NCBI RefSeq assembly: GCF_007677725.1
Contig: NZ_VEDF01000014.1
Coordinates: forward strand, 50,964-114,963
From: Pseudomonas sp. URMO17WK12:I11
Lineage (GTDB): Bacteria; Pseudomonadota; Gammaproteobacteria; Pseudomonadales; Pseudomonadaceae
Reading direction: 5' to 3'
DNA: 64,000 nt
Shown here: positions 24,482-32,889 of the stretch, one piece after another
Layout of the letters: the number at the start of each line of letters is the position of its first letter
How positions within the stretch are numbered: position 1 is the first letter of the stretch
The notes under the pieces: model-generated
Database searches by the model: none
Seen by the model: the letters and a program-made list of their open reading frames with translations, nothing else
Told to the model about the DNA's origin: nothing
Position numbers and translations under genes: made by a program

Positions 24482-24899
24482 GGTCACGCACGCTGTAGCG
24501 CACCACGCCCCAGAGCAGCAGCTCATCGCCTTCGAGGATATGCCGCGGCGGATAGGCGGGATTTTCCGACTTCAGCATCACCACGCCATCACGGCGGTAC
24601 AGGCGCTTGCACACGGGCTCGCAATTGACTGCAGCTATCACCACGTCACCATGCTCGGCCTCACGGCTGCGATCCACGATGACAATGTCGCCTGAGTAGA
24701 TACCCGCCCCTTGCATGCTGTCGCCTTCGACTTTCACCAGATACATATGGGGCGCACGCAGGTCAAAGAGTTCGTCAAGGGAGATATGGCCTTCCAGGTG
24801 GTCCGCTGCAGGCGAGGGAAAACCGGCAGGAACGCGAAATGCATAGAGCGGAAGAGGTTCAGTACTGCCGGCTGGCGTACCCAGGTAGGTGATGGTCAT
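24471..24899 (-). CDS. umuD: Error-prone repair accessory protein UmuD
   Basis: A 142-residue LexA-like self-cleaving protein. The cleavage region reads VPAGFPSPAADHLEGHISLDE, with an Ala-Gly site in the expected place, and the catalytic Ser (KVEGDSMQGAGIYSGD) and Lys (VCKRLYRRDG) are present. RecA-stimulated cleavage would yield the active form that pairs with UmuC. The ATG at 24899 gives MTITYLGTP; longer frames run through the LexA site and are unlikely. Confidence 0.95.
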   Translation of the reverse strand: MTITYLGTPAGSTEPLPLYAFRVPAGFPSPAADHLEGHISLDELFDLRAPHMYLVKVEGDSMQGAGIYSGDIVIVDRSREAEHGDVVIAAVNCEPVCKRLYRRDGVVMLKSENPAYPPRHILEGDELLLWGVVRYSVRDHAQ

Positions 24900-24919
24900 G
24901 ATGGAAGGTCCGATGCAAA

Positions 24920-24935
24920 CTGTATGCATATACAG
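24920..24935. promoter_or_regulatory. LexA (SOS) box of umuDC
   Basis: CTGTATGCATATACAG is an exact CTG-N10-CAG palindrome, flanked by A and TA as in the extended consensus. It lies 21 bases before umuD and about 66 bases before the divergent YedK gene, so LexA bound here could affect both. Confidence 0.93.
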
Positions 24936-25001
24936 TAAATCCAGCATTGGCCGCCGGGTCAATCCTGGCTCGCGATAATTCTGACGGACGAGAGGTTAAT
25001 C

Positions 25002-25721
25002 ATGTGCGGACGGTACTCGATGTACGAGTCGATGGATCATTACTTGCGGCAATTGTCGCTGGATCTGGTGGTGATCAACGGCTATGACGCGGAACCGATC
25101 AGCCGCTACAACGTCGCGCCATCGACGCAGGTACCGCTGCTGCGCCAGGTTGAAGACGGCGTGCGTGTGGACCCGCTGCGGTGGGGCTGGTCGCCGTTCT
25201 GGGCCAAGGGCAAACGCCCCGACCCGATCAATGCCAGGGCCGAGACGGTCATGACCGGCAAGTTCTTCAGTGAGCTGTGGCCGGCCGGGAGAGCCTTGGC
25301 GCCGGCCAATGGCTGGTACGAGTGGCTGCCTGATCCTACCGAACCCAAGCGCAAGCAACCTTACTACATCACCAGCGCCGACGGTTTGCCGCTGTATTTC
25401 GCCGCATTGGCCCAGGCGCACCCGGGGCTCGAAGCTGATCCGCGCGATGGCTTCGTGATCATCACCGCCGCTGCCGACCAAGGTTTGCTCGACATTCATG
25501 ACCGCAAGCCCCTGGTGCTGGCGGCCGACACCGCGCGCGAATGGCTGGACCCGGCCACCACGGCCGAGCGTGCGGCAGCCATCGTGCAGCAGGGCTGCAG
25601 GCCGGCGGCAGAGTTTCACTGGTACCCGGTGGACAAGGCGGTCGGCAACGTGCGTAACGACAACGAGACGTTGATTGATCCGATAACTGACCAAAATGCT
25701 CAAGGTCAGCTAGAGTTTTAA
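25002..25721 (+). CDS. yedK: SOS-associated HMCES/YedK protein
   Basis: A 239-residue SRAP-domain protein that crosslinks to abasic sites in single-stranded DNA through its N-terminal cysteine. The sequence begins MCGRYSMYES, leaving Cys at position 2 as required. The conserved NARAET and PANGWYEW segments and the DIHDRKPLVL region are present. It is divergent from umuDC across a shared 102-base promoter region with the LexA box. The grouping of translesion polymerase and abasic-site shield is functionally coherent. Confidence 0.93.
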   Translation: MCGRYSMYESMDHYLRQLSLDLVVINGYDAEPISRYNVAPSTQVPLLRQVEDGVRVDPLRWGWSPFWAKGKRPDPINARAETVMTGKFFSELWPAGRALAPANGWYEWLPDPTEPKRKQPYYITSADGLPLYFAALAQAHPGLEADPRDGFVIITAAADQGLLDIHDRKPLVLAADTAREWLDPATTAERAAAIVQQGCRPAAEFHWYPVDKAVGNVRNDNETLIDPITDQNAQGQLEF

Positions 25722-25749
25722 TGTGTACCCGCACCGTGAGATACCCATC

Positions 25750-26070
25750 ATGCTAAAACAAGAAGCAGACGATGTGATTGAGCGTATCCGGGCCGACCTG
25801 ATGCGCCATGGGGTGGTGATCGGTTTCGATCCGGAGCTGACCCCGGAGCAGTTCGGATGCGACCTGGACCATCATGTTGCGCACGCCAGAGACGATCAGG
25901 AAAACCGCGTCGTGCGTATCGTCATTCATGACGAGGGGCTATGGGCGCAACTTCGCCAGGGCACGGTCTACCGCTGCATCGTCAGTGAGTGCCAGGGCAA
26001 GCTGTTTGGCATGCCCATGACGATCGAGCCGAGGACCGATGCCTCCTACACCATTTTGTACAAGCTCTGA
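25750..26070 (+). CDS. Hypothetical protein (106 residues)
   Basis: A soluble 106-residue protein, MLKQEADDVIERIRADLMRH onward, with an acidic middle (HHVAHARDDQENRVVR) and a strand-rich C-terminal half. It begins 29 bases after the YedK gene on the same strand and may be cotranscribed. I recognise no family. A perfect 19-base-pair palindrome begins directly after its stop codon. Confidence 0.65.
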   Translation: MLKQEADDVIERIRADLMRHGVVIGFDPELTPEQFGCDLDHHVAHARDDQENRVVRIVIHDEGLWAQLRQGTVYRCIVSECQGKLFGMPMTIEPRTDASYTILYKL

Positions 26071-26113
26071 ACGTCCATAGGGTTGGCTGCTGGCCAGCCA
26101 ACCCTATGGACGT
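26071..26113. repeat. Perfect 19-bp inverted repeat with 5-base loop
   Basis: ACGTCCATAGGGTTGGCTG and its exact reverse complement flank CTGGC. The repeat starts at the base after the stop codon of the preceding gene. There is no T run on either side, so it is not a textbook intrinsic terminator. It could still end or stabilise the transcript, or bind a dimeric protein. Confidence 0.9.
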
Positions 26114-26161
26114 GCGTGGCACCCGCCGAAGGAATCGGAACTCTACGACAAGGAAGCGACC

Positions 26162-26779
26162 ATGCAGTCTTTTGGTAACGTAACCGCTAACGGCAAGACT
26201 TATCTATACCCCGCCCTACCCCCCGCAGACCGCCTGTGGGTCGACGAGAACCAGCATGTGCATTATTGGTGTTCGGTTCAGGACGATGCGGCGGGCACTT
26301 CTCAATATCCGCGCACCGAGGGCCGGCAGACGCTGCCAGGCTCCAGTGAATCGTTCAACTGGACACCGGGCAGCGGAAGGCACGCGATGGCCGGCCGCGT
26401 GCGCGTGCAAAGCGCTCCATCCAGCGGCAAGGTCATCATCGGGCAGATTCACGCAGTCAACGCGCCCAACCCGTTTCTCATGGTGACCTGGTGGAGCGGC
26501 TCGGTACGCATCGAGTCACGCAGCTCGCCGCTTGGGCTTGCCCGCACGTTGTTGGAGAAGCCCGTAGCATTGGCGCAGACCTTCGAGTACAGCGTGCAAG
26601 TCGATGAGGGTGGAGAGCTCAGCGTTTCGCTCGATGAGCTGAGCACCAATATGGCCGTGGGTTCGGGCTGGAAAAAGTTTCAGTTCTACTTCAAAGCGGG
26701 TGCGTATGTGATTGATAACAAAGGGAAGGCATCGGAGGGAGGTTGGGTGGTTTATGAGGGATTTGAGGTCGTCGGTTGA
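26162..26779 (+). CDS. Polysaccharide lyase family 7-like (alginate lyase fold) protein
   Basis: A 205-residue jelly-roll protein. The central GKVIIGQIHAVNAPNPF carries the Q-I-H signature of PL7 alginate lyases, and KKFQFYFKAGAYVIDN near the end matches the conserved YFKAG motif, where the catalytic Tyr normally follows. No signal peptide is visible, which is unusual for a lyase acting on exported alginate. It may be cytoplasmic, released by another route, or start at an unseen upstream codon. It lies alone between two hairpins. Confidence 0.75.
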   Translation: MQSFGNVTANGKTYLYPALPPADRLWVDENQHVHYWCSVQDDAAGTSQYPRTEGRQTLPGSSESFNWTPGSGRHAMAGRVRVQSAPSSGKVIIGQIHAVNAPNPFLMVTWWSGSVRIESRSSPLGLARTLLEKPVALAQTFEYSVQVDEGGELSVSLDELSTNMAVGSGWKKFQFYFKAGAYVIDNKGKASEGGWVVYEGFEVVG

Positions 26780-26842
26780 CCGACTGCAGCTTTCGAGTAG
26801 AGCCAGCGCTTACCTAGCCATACGAATGAGAGGTTAATGTCC

Positions 26843-26877
26843 GCAACCTGACCCTTTTAAACAAAGGATCAGGTTGC
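26843..26877. terminator. Bidirectional hairpin terminator
   Basis: GCAACCTGA pairs with TCAGGTTGC around an AT-rich loop that also contains CCTTTT and AAAGG. It lies between the convergent lyase-like and NTF2-like genes, so it can serve both. Confidence 0.65.
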
Positions 26878-26883
26878 AGTGAC

Positions 26884-27360
26884 TTACAGACCCAGCTCGG
26901 TCAGGCCCGGATGATCATCCGGGCGGCGCCCCAGAGGCCAATGGAATTTACGCTCGCTCTCCTGGATGGGCATGTCATTGATGCAGGCGAAGCGACGGTG
27001 CATCAAGCCATCGGCTTCGAACTCCCAATTCTCGTTGCCGTAGGAGCGGAACCAGTTACCTGAATCATCGTGCCACTCATAGGCATAACGCACGGCGATC
27101 CGGTTGTCGGTGAAGGCCCACAGTTCCTTGATCAGGCGGTAGTCCAACTCTTTTTTCCACTTGCGGGTCAGAAAAGCCTGTGCCTCTTCGCGATTATTTG
27201 CAAATTCGGCTCGGTTACGCCATTGGGTGTTCAGCGTATACGCCAGGGCGATCTTTTCTGGGTTGCGCGTATTCCAACCATCTTCAGCGAGTCGGACTTT
27301 CTCAATTGCCGACTCGCGAGTGAAAGGCGGCAGTGGCGGACGAGCTTGTTCATTGGACAT
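26884..27360 (-). CDS. NTF2-like protein, DUF1348 family
   Basis: A 158-residue SnoaL/NTF2-fold protein. The sequence PPFTRESAIEKVRLAEDGWNTRNPEKIALAYT, the segment TQWRNRAEF and RYAYEWHDDSGNWFRSYGNENWEF are typical of the DUF1348 family, whose reaction is unknown. It follows the TetR gene on the same strand with a 72-base gap, so it is the likely target of that repressor. Confidence 0.87.
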   Translation of the reverse strand: MSNEQARPPLPPFTRESAIEKVRLAEDGWNTRNPEKIALAYTLNTQWRNRAEFANNREEAQAFLTRKWKKELDYRLIKELWAFTDNRIAVRYAYEWHDDSGNWFRSYGNENWEFEADGLMHRRFACINDMPIQESERKFHWPLGRRPDDHPGLTELGL

Positions 27361-27432
27361 GGGGGTACCTCCAGGTGAGTGGATGAAGCAAGACGTTGCG
27401 CAGTGGTTGAATCAGGTTGTGACGGTCAAACC

Positions 27433-28005
27433 TTATGGTCGCTCGGCGTGGGTGAGCAGCAACTTGGCTATTTCTCTGGCGCTGTCGAGGGCGGTAAAGT
27501 CGCCCATCACCCGAGCGACGGTGATCGTGCCCTCTATCAGCAGGAAGAACTGCCGGGCTAACGCGAGCGGATCTTTCACGCCCAGTTGATTCGTCAGCTC
27601 CACGGTGTAATCCAGCAGCTTTTGTTTATGCAGCTTGGCGATCTGCCGGACAGGGTCCTCGGCATCACCGACCTCCCCTGCCGTGTTGATGAACGCGCAC
27701 CCTCGAAAACCGTCAGATGCAAACCAACTGCTGAGCACATCGAACATGCCCAGTAATCGATCCTGAGGTGAACGGGCCTTTTCGCATTCGCTACGAAACC
27801 ACTGCATCCAGCGGACATCGCGTGCATTGAGCGCCGCTGCAGCGACGTCGTCTTTATTGGCGAAATGACGATAAATACTCTTGCGGGCAACGCCCGAGGT
27901 TTTTACCAGCAAGTCCATGCCAGTAGCATGGATGCCATTTTCGTAAATTAGCCTTTCAGCCGTGGCCAGAATCTTTTCGCGGGTATCGGTCATTTGCTTG
28001 TCCAT
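27433..28005 (-). CDS. TetR/AcrR-family repressor
   Basis: A 190-residue regulator with the N-terminal helix-turn-helix ATAERLIYENGIHATGMDLLV followed by VARKSIYRHFANKDDVAAAAL, and a helical ligand domain that includes one Cys (FRGCAFINTAGE). Starts at 28005 and 27993 are both possible; neither has a strong ribosome site. A 14-base palindrome lies 12 bases upstream, as expected for autoregulation. The DUF1348 gene behind it is probably in the same operon. Confidence 0.92.
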   Translation of the reverse strand: MDKQMTDTREKILATAERLIYENGIHATGMDLLVKTSGVARKSIYRHFANKDDVAAAALNARDVRWMQWFRSECEKARSPQDRLLGMFDVLSSWFASDGFRGCAFINTAGEVGDAEDPVRQIAKLHKQKLLDYTVELTNQLGVKDPLALARQFFLLIEGTITVARVMGDFTALDSAREIAKLLLTHAERP

Positions 28006-28016
28006 GGATGCAGAGT

Positions 28017-28030
28017 AGAACGATCGTTCT
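28017..28030. promoter_or_regulatory. Candidate TetR operator
   Basis: AGAACGATCGTTCT is a perfect 14-base palindrome in front of the TetR gene. Its position and symmetry fit an operator for the encoded dimeric repressor. Confidence 0.7.
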
Positions 28031-28119
28031 CCATGGTCAAGCGAGTTTTACCCTATTTACCCGTTCCGGGCGTAAGGCTCGACGGCAGCTAAAATAGCCC
28101 CCGCCACCGTCGAAGCCTC

Positions 28120-30543
28120 CTAAAAGGCATAGCGCGTACTGAACATCACATTACGCGGCTCCCCGTAGTAACCCGTAAAGAAAGTAGGATCCAGCGCGCT
28201 GAAGTACTTTTTATCGAACACGTTGTTCACATTGACGCTTGCGCTCAGGGCCGGAGTAACGTCGTAACGCGCCAGCAAATTGAACACCGCGTACTGCTGC
28301 TGAGTGGCCTTACCCTCGCTGGTGGTCAGGCTCAGGCCGCTTTGCCAGTTCATGCCGCCGCCGACGGTCAGGCGGTTCAGCTCCCCCGGTAGGCGATAGG
28401 TAGTCCAGAGCTTGACCAGGTTAGCCGGGGCTTCGGTTCTGATGCGCTCGTGATCGGCATCCTTGGTGATGCTGTGGCTGTAACTTGCGCTGACATTCCA
28501 ATCGGTCAGGACCTCGCCATAGATCTCCATGTCGATACCGCGTGTCTTGGCGCCAGCCACAGCTCGATAGGCTGATTCACGCACAGTGCCCTCGACCGTC
28601 TCGCCAGTGGCCACGCCGAGGTTGTCCTGCTTGATCGCATACAATGCCAAGGCCGTGTTGACCCGGCCATCGAGGAACTCGCTTTTCAGGCCGATCTCGT
28701 AGTTGTCACCCTCGCGCGGCTCCAGCGTTCTGCCGCTTTGGTCACGAATCGCCTGTGGCTTGTAGATCTTGGTGTAGCTGGCATAGACCGAGTGGATGTC
28801 GTTGAGGTCGTAGACCACGCCAGCATAGGGCGTGACGAAGCCGCTTTCGCGCGTTTCGGCAGAATTGGAAGAGCGGGTATAGGGTGGGTTGTAGATCGCC
28901 TTCTTCTTGTAGCTGTAGTTACCGACGCGCGCACCGACAATCAGTGACAAGTCGTCAGCAGGCTTGAACCGGGCCACCAGATAAGCGGCGTCCTGCCGTA
29001 TCGTCGTATCGTCATTCATCAGCTTGCCTACCGAAATCGGGCGGGCGGTGTCGTTGTCCCACTGGTAGATATTGTCGGGGCGCATTTCCAGGTCGTCGTC
29101 GTCCGGATCGCTGTAGTCGTGGAACTCCGAGGCGCTCAAGCCGAACACCAGCTCATGCTCGCGGCCGAAAAGCTCGAACGGCCCCTGGGCCATGGCATCG
29201 ATTCCGAGCTGACGCTGGGAGCCGTAGCCGTCCCCACCATACAAGTAGGCACCCTCGCCGGTTTCACGATCCGGCGTGCCGCCGCTGAGCGATGCCAGCG
29301 AATAGTCACGGGTGCTGTACATGTTGTTGACAGCCACCTTCAGCTTCCAGTCATTGACCAGGCCCTGCTCCAGGGACGCGAAGGTGTTCAGGGTGTTTTG
29401 CCGACGATAGCTCCAGCGTGCGCCAGCGTTGGTGGAGCGTGGGAAATCGGTCTGCTGGCCGTCACTGTAGAACAGCGGAAAGCTGGCGAACGACACGCCA
29501 CGTGGATCGTTCTTCTGGTAGTCGAAACCCAGGGTCAGCAGGGTGCTGTCTGTGAGGTCTGCCTCAAGAATGCCGTAGTAGGTCTGCTTTTCCTGTTGGT
29601 AGTGATCGATGTAGCTGTTGCCCTGCTGATAGGCCATGACGGCCCGCCCACGCAGGCGTGCATCGTCAGTCAGTGGGCCGGACATATCCACCTCGGTGCG
29701 GTAGGTGTCCCACGAGCCGGCGCCGGCGCTCACCGAGCCCTGGAATTGCGCCGTAGGCCGCTTGCGAATCAGGTTGATGCTGCCCGATGGGTCGCCAGCC
29801 CCGGTCATCAGCCCGGTGGCCCCGCGGACGATCTCCACCCGGTCATAGATCGCGGTATCGGTCATGCTCTGCGGGCTCGCGCTCGTCTGCACGATCAACG
29901 ACGTGGGGATGCCATCGAACTGGTAACTTTCGATCGCGTAACCCCGCGAATAGATGTTTACCCGCTCACTGTCGATGTTTTGTACGGAGAGCCCAGGCGT
30001 CTGCTTGAGCACATCGCTCAGCGTATTCAACTGCTGGTCCTCGATACGCTGGCGCGTCATCACGCTGACCGTTTGCGGTGTTTCGCGCAGCGAGAGTGCG
30101 AGTTTGGTGGCCGTGTTGGTGGACCCGGTCGTGTAGGAGCCGGTACCTTCTGTAGTAGCCCCCAGATCAGCGGCATTGATGCTGGTGGCACCCAGCTCCA
30201 GGGTCGCGCCGTTTTCGGTCTTGGCCAGTACGAACCGTTTCTCGCCGACCTGTACTACCCGCAAGCCGCTGCCCTGAAGCACACGGGCGAAGCCCTGATC
30301 CAGTTCGAAGCGGCCTTGCAGTCCTGGCGAACGCAAACCTGCGGTCTGTTCCGAGCTAAAGGTGATCATTACCCCGCTCACAGCGGCGAACTCGCTGAGC
30401 GCTCCCGCCAGGGTGCCGCTGCGAATGTCATAGTCGAGGGGTTTCGCCAGAGCAGGCTCCACCCGAAGTATCGATCCGGCGATACACAGGGCCAGTGCAG
30501 TCCGTTGAGCGCAGCGGGAAAAGAAGGTGGTGCGTACTTGCAT
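28120..30543 (-). CDS. TonB-dependent siderophore receptor with signalling domain
   Basis: An 807-residue outer-membrane receptor of the FpvA/FecA type. After the signal peptide an STN domain (DIRSGTLAGALSEFAAVSGVMITF, to about residue 115) can contact a FecR protein. The plug follows (SLRETPQTVSVMTRQRIEDQ, then LSDVLKQTPGLSV) and a 22-strand barrel ends in NVMFSTRYAF. Such receptors import ferric siderophores and report occupancy to an anti-sigma factor. The ATG at 30543 with AGGAACG ahead is preferred over a longer frame that lacks a signal peptide at its start. The adjacent fecR and fecI genes complete the signalling unit. The siderophore cannot be named. Confidence 0.93.
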   Translation of the reverse strand: MQVRTTFFSRCAQRTALALCIAGSILRVEPALAKPLDYDIRSGTLAGALSEFAAVSGVMITFSSEQTAGLRSPGLQGRFELDQGFARVLQGSGLRVVQVGEKRFVLAKTENGATLELGATSINAADLGATTEGTGSYTTGSTNTATKLALSLRETPQTVSVMTRQRIEDQQLNTLSDVLKQTPGLSVQNIDSERVNIYSRGYAIESYQFDGIPTSLIVQTSASPQSMTDTAIYDRVEIVRGATGLMTGAGDPSGSINLIRKRPTAQFQGSVSAGAGSWDTYRTEVDMSGPLTDDARLRGRAVMAYQQGNSYIDHYQQEKQTYYGILEADLTDSTLLTLGFDYQKNDPRGVSFASFPLFYSDGQQTDFPRSTNAGARWSYRRQNTLNTFASLEQGLVNDWKLKVAVNNMYSTRDYSLASLSGGTPDRETGEGAYLYGGDGYGSQRQLGIDAMAQGPFELFGREHELVFGLSASEFHDYSDPDDDDLEMRPDNIYQWDNDTARPISVGKLMNDDTTIRQDAAYLVARFKPADDLSLIVGARVGNYSYKKKAIYNPPYTRSSNSAETRESGFVTPYAGVVYDLNDIHSVYASYTKIYKPQAIRDQSGRTLEPREGDNYEIGLKSEFLDGRVNTALALYAIKQDNLGVATGETVEGTVRESAYRAVAGAKTRGIDMEIYGEVLTDWNVSASYSHSITKDADHERIRTEAPANLVKLWTTYRLPGELNRLTVGGGMNWQSGLSLTTSEGKATQQQYAVFNLLARYDVTPALSASVNVNNVFDKKYFSALDPTFFTGYYGEPRNVMFSTRYAF

Positions 30544-30648
30544 GAAAGCGTTCCTGTCAACGTTGGCAATGTGTGCGTCTGATGCGCACATGCAGGTAGA
30601 GCCGAAACAGGAATGAAAATCTGTTACCCACCCATGCAAAAAATTGCT

Positions 30649-31572
30649 TCACGCCGTCCGACGTTCGATTCTCACCCAGTAGCGCGTCAGACGACGTACC
30701 CGCACGGGGAGTGAGTCTTGCAGATTGGCGAGAGCGCCTTCGAGATCATCGAGCAGAAATGTGCCAGTGAGCCGCAACCCGGCGACATCTGACGAGCACG
30801 TAAGAAAACCATGGCGGTAGCGGGATAGCTCGACCAGTAGCTCGTCCAGTCGCCAGTCCAGCGCGACGAGCATGCCGCGCGTCCACGCCGAGCCTTGCTC
30901 TGCAGCCGGCTGCAACGGCCCGGTACCGACCGCGCTGAAGCTCACGGCCTGTCCCGCCGCGACGCGCAACGCCTGGCCAGGAGCCGATCGTGGGCAAACG
31001 TCTACCGCGTGGGCTTCAACGGCAACCCGAGTGATGCCATCGCCTTGGCGTACCGTGAAGCGGGTACCCAGCGCCTTGATCTGCCCTTCAGCGCTTTGCA
31101 CGCTCAGTGCCCGGGAGTCTTTGGCAGTTTCGACGAGGATGGTGCCCTGGCGCAGGATAATCAGCCGCTGTTGGGTGCTGAATCGCACATCGACGCGGGT
31201 GTCGGCGTCCAGCATCAAAAGGCTGCCATCAGACAGCGTGATCTGCTTGCGTTGCCCGACGCTGGTCCTGTAGTCGGCGTCGGGTACTGAAACCCGGTAG
31301 CCGCCCCAGCCCAGCACGCCAACGCCAAGTAGAAGACCAATCGTCTTTACCGCTGCACGCCTGTGCTGCCGAGCCTCCTCAAGCGTTGCGACGGCAAAGC
31401 CAGGAGGTGCCAGGCTCATGCGCTGTTGCAACTTCTCAACGCGAGCCCATGCCTTGGCATGCAACGGGTCAGCGTCAAGCCAGGCTTGCCATTGAGCCCG
31501 AGTGGCCGGCGTGGCGCCGCTGTCATGCAGGCGCACATACCATTCGACTGCCTGGGCGAGTGCCTGCGTCAT
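30649..31572 (-). CDS. fecR: FecR-type anti-sigma/sensor protein
   Basis: A 307-residue single-pass inner-membrane protein. The N-terminal cytoplasmic part (AVEWYVRLHDSGATPATRAQWQAWLDADPLH) would hold the sigma factor, and a helix near residue 78-95 (IGLLLGVGVLGWGGY) crosses the membrane. The periplasmic FecR domain (RKQITLSDGSLLMLDADTRVDV) would meet the receptor STN domain. Its start overlaps the end of fecI by four bases, so the two are translated together. It lies between the sigma factor and its receptor, as is usual. Confidence 0.93.
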   Translation of the reverse strand: MTQALAQAVEWYVRLHDSGATPATRAQWQAWLDADPLHAKAWARVEKLQQRMSLAPPGFAVATLEEARQHRRAAVKTIGLLLGVGVLGWGGYRVSVPDADYRTSVGQRKQITLSDGSLLMLDADTRVDVRFSTQQRLIILRQGTILVETAKDSRALSVQSAEGQIKALGTRFTVRQGDGITRVAVEAHAVDVCPRSAPGQALRVAAGQAVSFSAVGTGPLQPAAEQGSAWTRGMLVALDWRLDELLVELSRYRHGFLTCSSDVAGLRLTGTFLLDDLEGALANLQDSLPVRVRRLTRYWVRIERRTA

Positions 31573-32084
31573 TCTTCATCCATCAACAGGCAGTGCAGCA
31601 TGCCTTTGGCCAAGTGCTTGCGCACCGTGCTCACCGACACCGCAAAACGCTGCGCGGTTTTTTCGTAGGTAAGCCCGTCCAGCTGCACGGCGAGAAAGAT
31701 CTGCCGCGTGCGCTGGCCCAGGCCGTCAAGCATGCGATCGATGGCCACCAGGTTTTCCAGAATGATTGCACGGGTTTCTGCAGACGGCGCGTGGACTTCC
31801 GGCCTGGAGGCCAATACCTCGAGGTAGGCCTGCTCCAGGCTGCGACGGCGATAGAGATCGATGACCAGACCGCGAGCGATGGTCGCCAGGTACGGCCGCG
31901 GCTTGTGTAAAGCATCAGCCGTGCGCGCGAGCATCACACGAATGAACGTGTCCTGGGCAAGGTCAGCCGCATCGGCTGAACTGTTCAGACGCTCACGCAA
32001 CCAACCGCGCAGCCAGCCGTTGTGGTCGCGGTACAGGGCATGCAGGTGTTGGTTGACCGTGGCTTGGGTGTCCGATCTGGACAT
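31569..32084 (-). CDS. fecI: ECF sigma factor, FecI family
   Basis: A 171-residue iron-starvation sigma factor with sigma region 2 (DAADLAQDTFIRVMLARTADALHKPRPYLATIARGLVIDLYRRR) and region 4 (TYEKTAQRFAVSVSTVRKHLAKGM). It should direct transcription of the downstream receptor gene when the siderophore is bound. The ATG at 32084 was chosen over a GTG nine bases earlier because GAG lies at a suitable distance. Fur control is expected, and a partly symmetrical site lies just upstream. Confidence 0.93.
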   Translation of the reverse strand: MSRSDTQATVNQHLHALYRDHNGWLRGWLRERLNSSADAADLAQDTFIRVMLARTADALHKPRPYLATIARGLVIDLYRRRSLEQAYLEVLASRPEVHAPSAETRAIILENLVAIDRMLDGLGQRTRQIFLAVQLDGLTYEKTAQRFAVSVSTVRKHLAKGMLHCLLMDEE

Positions 32085-32105
32085 CTTCTTCACTCGACCC
32101 GAAAC

Positions 32106-32124
32106 GCGAATAGGAATGTATCGC
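32106..32124. promoter_or_regulatory. Possible Fur site before fecI
   Basis: GCGAATAGGAATGTATCGC is a 19-base imperfect palindrome 22 bases upstream of the fecI start. Size and place fit a Fur operator, but the match to the Fur consensus is weak. Confidence 0.3.
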
Positions 32125-32298
32125 GATTGTAGGGGTGTTGAGGCTCACTGGGAAGTGAGAGCGTGGGTCCGCGTCGCGCCTCGTGTCGTCAATGTTCGCC
32201 CAGAGCAAGATGGCAACGGTACAACCCCCCTACCCTAAGCCCCTGCCGAAGGCGCAATCCTTGATGACTAACCACCCGATCCAATGGGAACCCTGTTC

Positions 32299-32880
32299 AT
32301 GTCTATCGACTTCAGACCCGCACACGTGTCGGATGCGCGCGATATCGCGCGCTTCTTTCAACTGACATCGGAGGGCATGGCCGATTACATATGGAGCACG
32401 CTCGCCGCACCTGGGCAGGCGTTGCTGGATGTCGGCGCGTCTCGTTATGCCAGGGAGCAAGGCGACTTCTCCTACAAAAACTGTTTGATGGCCACGTTCG
32501 ACGGACGCGTCATCGGCATGATGCACAGTTACGCCTTGGGTGAACGCGGCGACAGTCCGGCAGAAATGGACCCGGTCCTGGCGCCTTACGCCGACATGGA
32601 GATACCCAACACGCTGTACATCTCCAGCCTGGCCCTGGATGAGGGCTGGCGCAACCAAGGGTTGGGCGTGCAGTTTCTTCGCCAGGCCCAGCAACGTGCT
32701 GACGACGCCGGCCTGGAGGGCCTGTGCCTGATCGATTACGCAGACAACCACGGCGCACGCCGCTTCTACGAACGTCACGGGTTTCAGGTCGTCAAGACTT
32801 GCCAGATCGTCGCGCACCCGATGCTGAACGTAACCGGTGAAGCGTACTTGATGCATCGCCCCACTCATACACGTACCTGA
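32299..32880 (+). CDS. GNAT-family N-acetyltransferase
   Basis: A 193-residue acetyltransferase with motif A LYISSLALDEGWRNQGLGVQFLRQAQQRA, which holds the acetyl-CoA pyrophosphate loop, and motif B DYADNHGARRFYERHGFQVV. The start at 32299 (MSIDFRPAHVSDARD) sits behind GGGAA; an in-frame codon at 32284 is possible. It begins nine bases short of the usual operon spacing to the cupin gene behind it, and the two likely form an operon. The acceptor is unknown. Confidence 0.88.
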   Translation: MSIDFRPAHVSDARDIARFFQLTSEGMADYIWSTLAAPGQALLDVGASRYAREQGDFSYKNCLMATFDGRVIGMMHSYALGERGDSPAEMDPVLAPYADMEIPNTLYISSLALDEGWRNQGLGVQFLRQAQQRADDAGLEGLCLIDYADNHGARRFYERHGFQVVKTCQIVAHPMLNVTGEAYLMHRPTHTRT

Positions 32881-32889
32881 GAGAACACC

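Noticed and set aside
29119..30582. A 487-codon plus-strand frame opposite the TonB receptor
   Set aside because: It is a high-GC shadow with Arg/Gly/His-rich nonsense composition and no start signal.
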